A stretch of DNA of 14,835 nucleotides, taken from positions 1-14,835 of the forward strand of contig JAVBYK010000362.1 of NCBI GenBank assembly GCA_030824095.1, in the 5' to 3' direction. Positions within the stretch are counted from its first letter, which is position 1. Every line of letters starts with the position of its first letter. The notes below the pieces were generated by a model. The model searched no databases. It was not told the origin of the DNA and saw nothing but the letters and a program-made list of their open reading frames with translations. Origin of the DNA: a bacterium. GTDB taxonomy: Bacteria > Pseudomonadota > Gammaproteobacteria > Burkholderiales > Burkholderiaceae_C. The position numbers and the translations under genes are program-made. Shown here in pieces: positions 13,870 to 14,835 of the stretch.

Positions 13870-14835
13870 CTAGTTCCGCAGGGCCAGGCGGGTGTCGGCC
13901 GGGCCGCTGGCGTTGCCGGCAACCACTTTGCAACTCTGGCCGGCCTGCAACAGGGTGTCGCAGAAAGCCGTGGTGGCCTCGCGGCCCTTGAATCCGGTGA
14001 CCGTGACGCGGTACCAGGCCTCGGCGGTTTCGCCCGGGCTCTCCACATGGCCGAGATGGGCAGCGCTGATCCACGGCGTTTCACCGCCCGCGGCAACCCG
14101 GGCCTGCAGGTCGCGCCACAGCGGCAGCAGGCTGCTGCGGTGGAAGACACCGGGCAACTCGACGGCCCAGGCCCCTGCCGCATTACGCGACGGCGTGGCG
14201 TCATCCACCAGAGCCGGGGCACCATTGACCAGGCCCACACGCACATCCCGTTGCAGCGCAGCCAAGGCCGCCTCCCGGGTGGCATGCGGCGCCGATCCAT
14301 CGTTCAACACCGAGCCCAGGCCCAGGGAGTAGGCCAGCGTGGCGTAACCCCGCAGCAGCTCGGATTTCATGCGCTGGGTCTCATCCGCACTGCGCTGGTA
14401 GTTCTTGCGGTGCTCCAGCAGAGTCACTTGGTCGAGCGCACCCATGGCGAACGCATCACTGCCCTGCTTGAACAGGTTCAACGCGGCACGCGTGACGCCC
14501 TTCTGGGCCTCCAGACGCCGGCTGGCCGTGCGCAGGTTGGCCAACGCACTTTCCACATCCCGCACCGCCTGCAGCACCGTCTTGCCGTAGGTCTCCACCA
14601 TTTCTTCGTAGTAGGACTGGGCAAATGCCTTTTCGCCCTTGCGCTGGCCGCCATCAAAGATGCTGACCGCCAGGGCCGCCGCCGCGGTGACCAACAGGTT
14701 CTGGGGTTGCATCAGACTGGCCAGCGAGGCGCCGCTGTAGCCCATCTGCGCCGACAGGTCGATGGGGGGCAGCAGGCGGGCACGGGCCACTTCGATGTTG
14801 GCATTGGCCGAGCGCATGCGCGCCTCCATCATGCG
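13870..14835 (-). CDS. TolC-family outer-membrane channel protein with C-terminal SPOR-like domain (5' part outside window)
   Basis: The frame is open to the window edge, so the start is missing; about 321 residues are visible. LPPIDLSAQMGYSG, LAVSIFDGGQRKGE, VRDVESALANLRTASRRLEAQ and FKQGSDAFAMGALDQVTLLEHRK (given here in sections) are the second long-helix and strand repeat of a TolC-type outer-membrane efflux protein, the exit channel of type I secretion or efflux systems. After the repeat ends at about visible residue 172, an extra 145-residue tail follows. Its end, AWYRVTVTGFKGREATTAF with CDTLLQAGQSCKVV, looks like a SPOR domain, which binds denuded septal peptidoglycan. TolC proteins normally end soon after the repeat, so this is an unusual fusion. 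The partner ABC transporter and adaptor would lie to the right. Confidence 0.82.
   Translation of the reverse strand, partial: RMMEARMRSANANIEVARARLLPPIDLSAQMGYSGASLASLMQPQNLLVTAAAALAVSIFDGGQRKGEKAFAQSYYEEMVETYGKTVLQAVRDVESALANLRTASRRLEAQKGVTRAALNLFKQGSDAFAMGALDQVTLLEHRKNYQRSADETQRMKSELLRGYATLAYSLGLGSVLNDGSAPHATREAALAALQRDVRVGLVNGAPALVDDATPSRNAAGAWAVELPGVFHRSSLLPLWRDLQARVAAGGETPWISAAHLGHVESPGETAEAWYRVTVTGFKGREATTAFCDTLLQAGQSCKVVAGNASGPADTRLALRN

Overview
The window looks like a chromosomal segment of a GC-rich betaproteobacterium, most likely a member of the Burkholderiales near Comamonadaceae. This rests on the style of the divergent fliF/fliE pair, the high-GC codon use and the kind of dispersed AT-rich intergenic repeat seen; it is an inference, as no marker gene fixes the taxonomy. 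No gap between genes exceeds 300 bases.

Layout. (1) Positions 1-905 hold the start of fliF on the minus strand and a complete fliE on the plus strand, diverging from a shared 174-base region. (2) Positions 1011-7945 are a compact plus-strand operon of seven genes: rfbF, rfbG and rfbH, which make CDP-4-keto-3,6-dideoxyglucose, then an extended short-chain dehydrogenase/epimerase, an FkbM-family methyltransferase, and the two halves of a split transketolase. Three junctions overlap by one or four bases and the others are 7 to 18 bases apart, so this is almost certainly one transcription unit. (3) Positions 8075-11149 hold one large minus-strand gene for a SEFIR / STAND NTPase / helical-repeat protein of the kind used in antiphage immunity. 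It sits between the two sugar-related gene groups and is unrelated to them. (4) Positions 11364-13758 on the minus strand encode a glycosyltransferase-methyltransferase fusion and an upstream GT2 glycosyltransferase. (5) Positions 13870-14835 hold the 3' part of a TolC-type outer-membrane factor with an apparent C-terminal SPOR-like domain, on the minus strand and running off the window.

How it may work together. RfbF activates glucose-1-phosphate as CDP-glucose, RfbG makes the 4-keto-6-deoxy sugar, and RfbH removes the 3-hydroxyl. The transketolase-like pair could then add a two-carbon ketol unit to the 4-keto sugar, by analogy with the TPP-dependent branching step of yersiniose synthesis. 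The dehydrogenase and FkbM enzyme could reduce and O-methylate the product, and the glycosyltransferases could place it on a surface acceptor. The location beside fliE/fliF makes flagellin or another flagellar or surface glycan a reasonable acceptor, but the window does not prove this.

Two non-coding features stand out. A 43-base repeat with a conserved GCTA...TAGC dyad occurs three times, always in the same orientation and always between genes: upstream of rfbF and on both sides of the immunity-type gene. A sigma-54-like -24/-12 sequence lies just after fliE, ahead of the sugar operon. Two hairpin terminators are visible on the minus strand, one after the TolC-type gene and one after the glycosyltransferase-methyltransferase gene.
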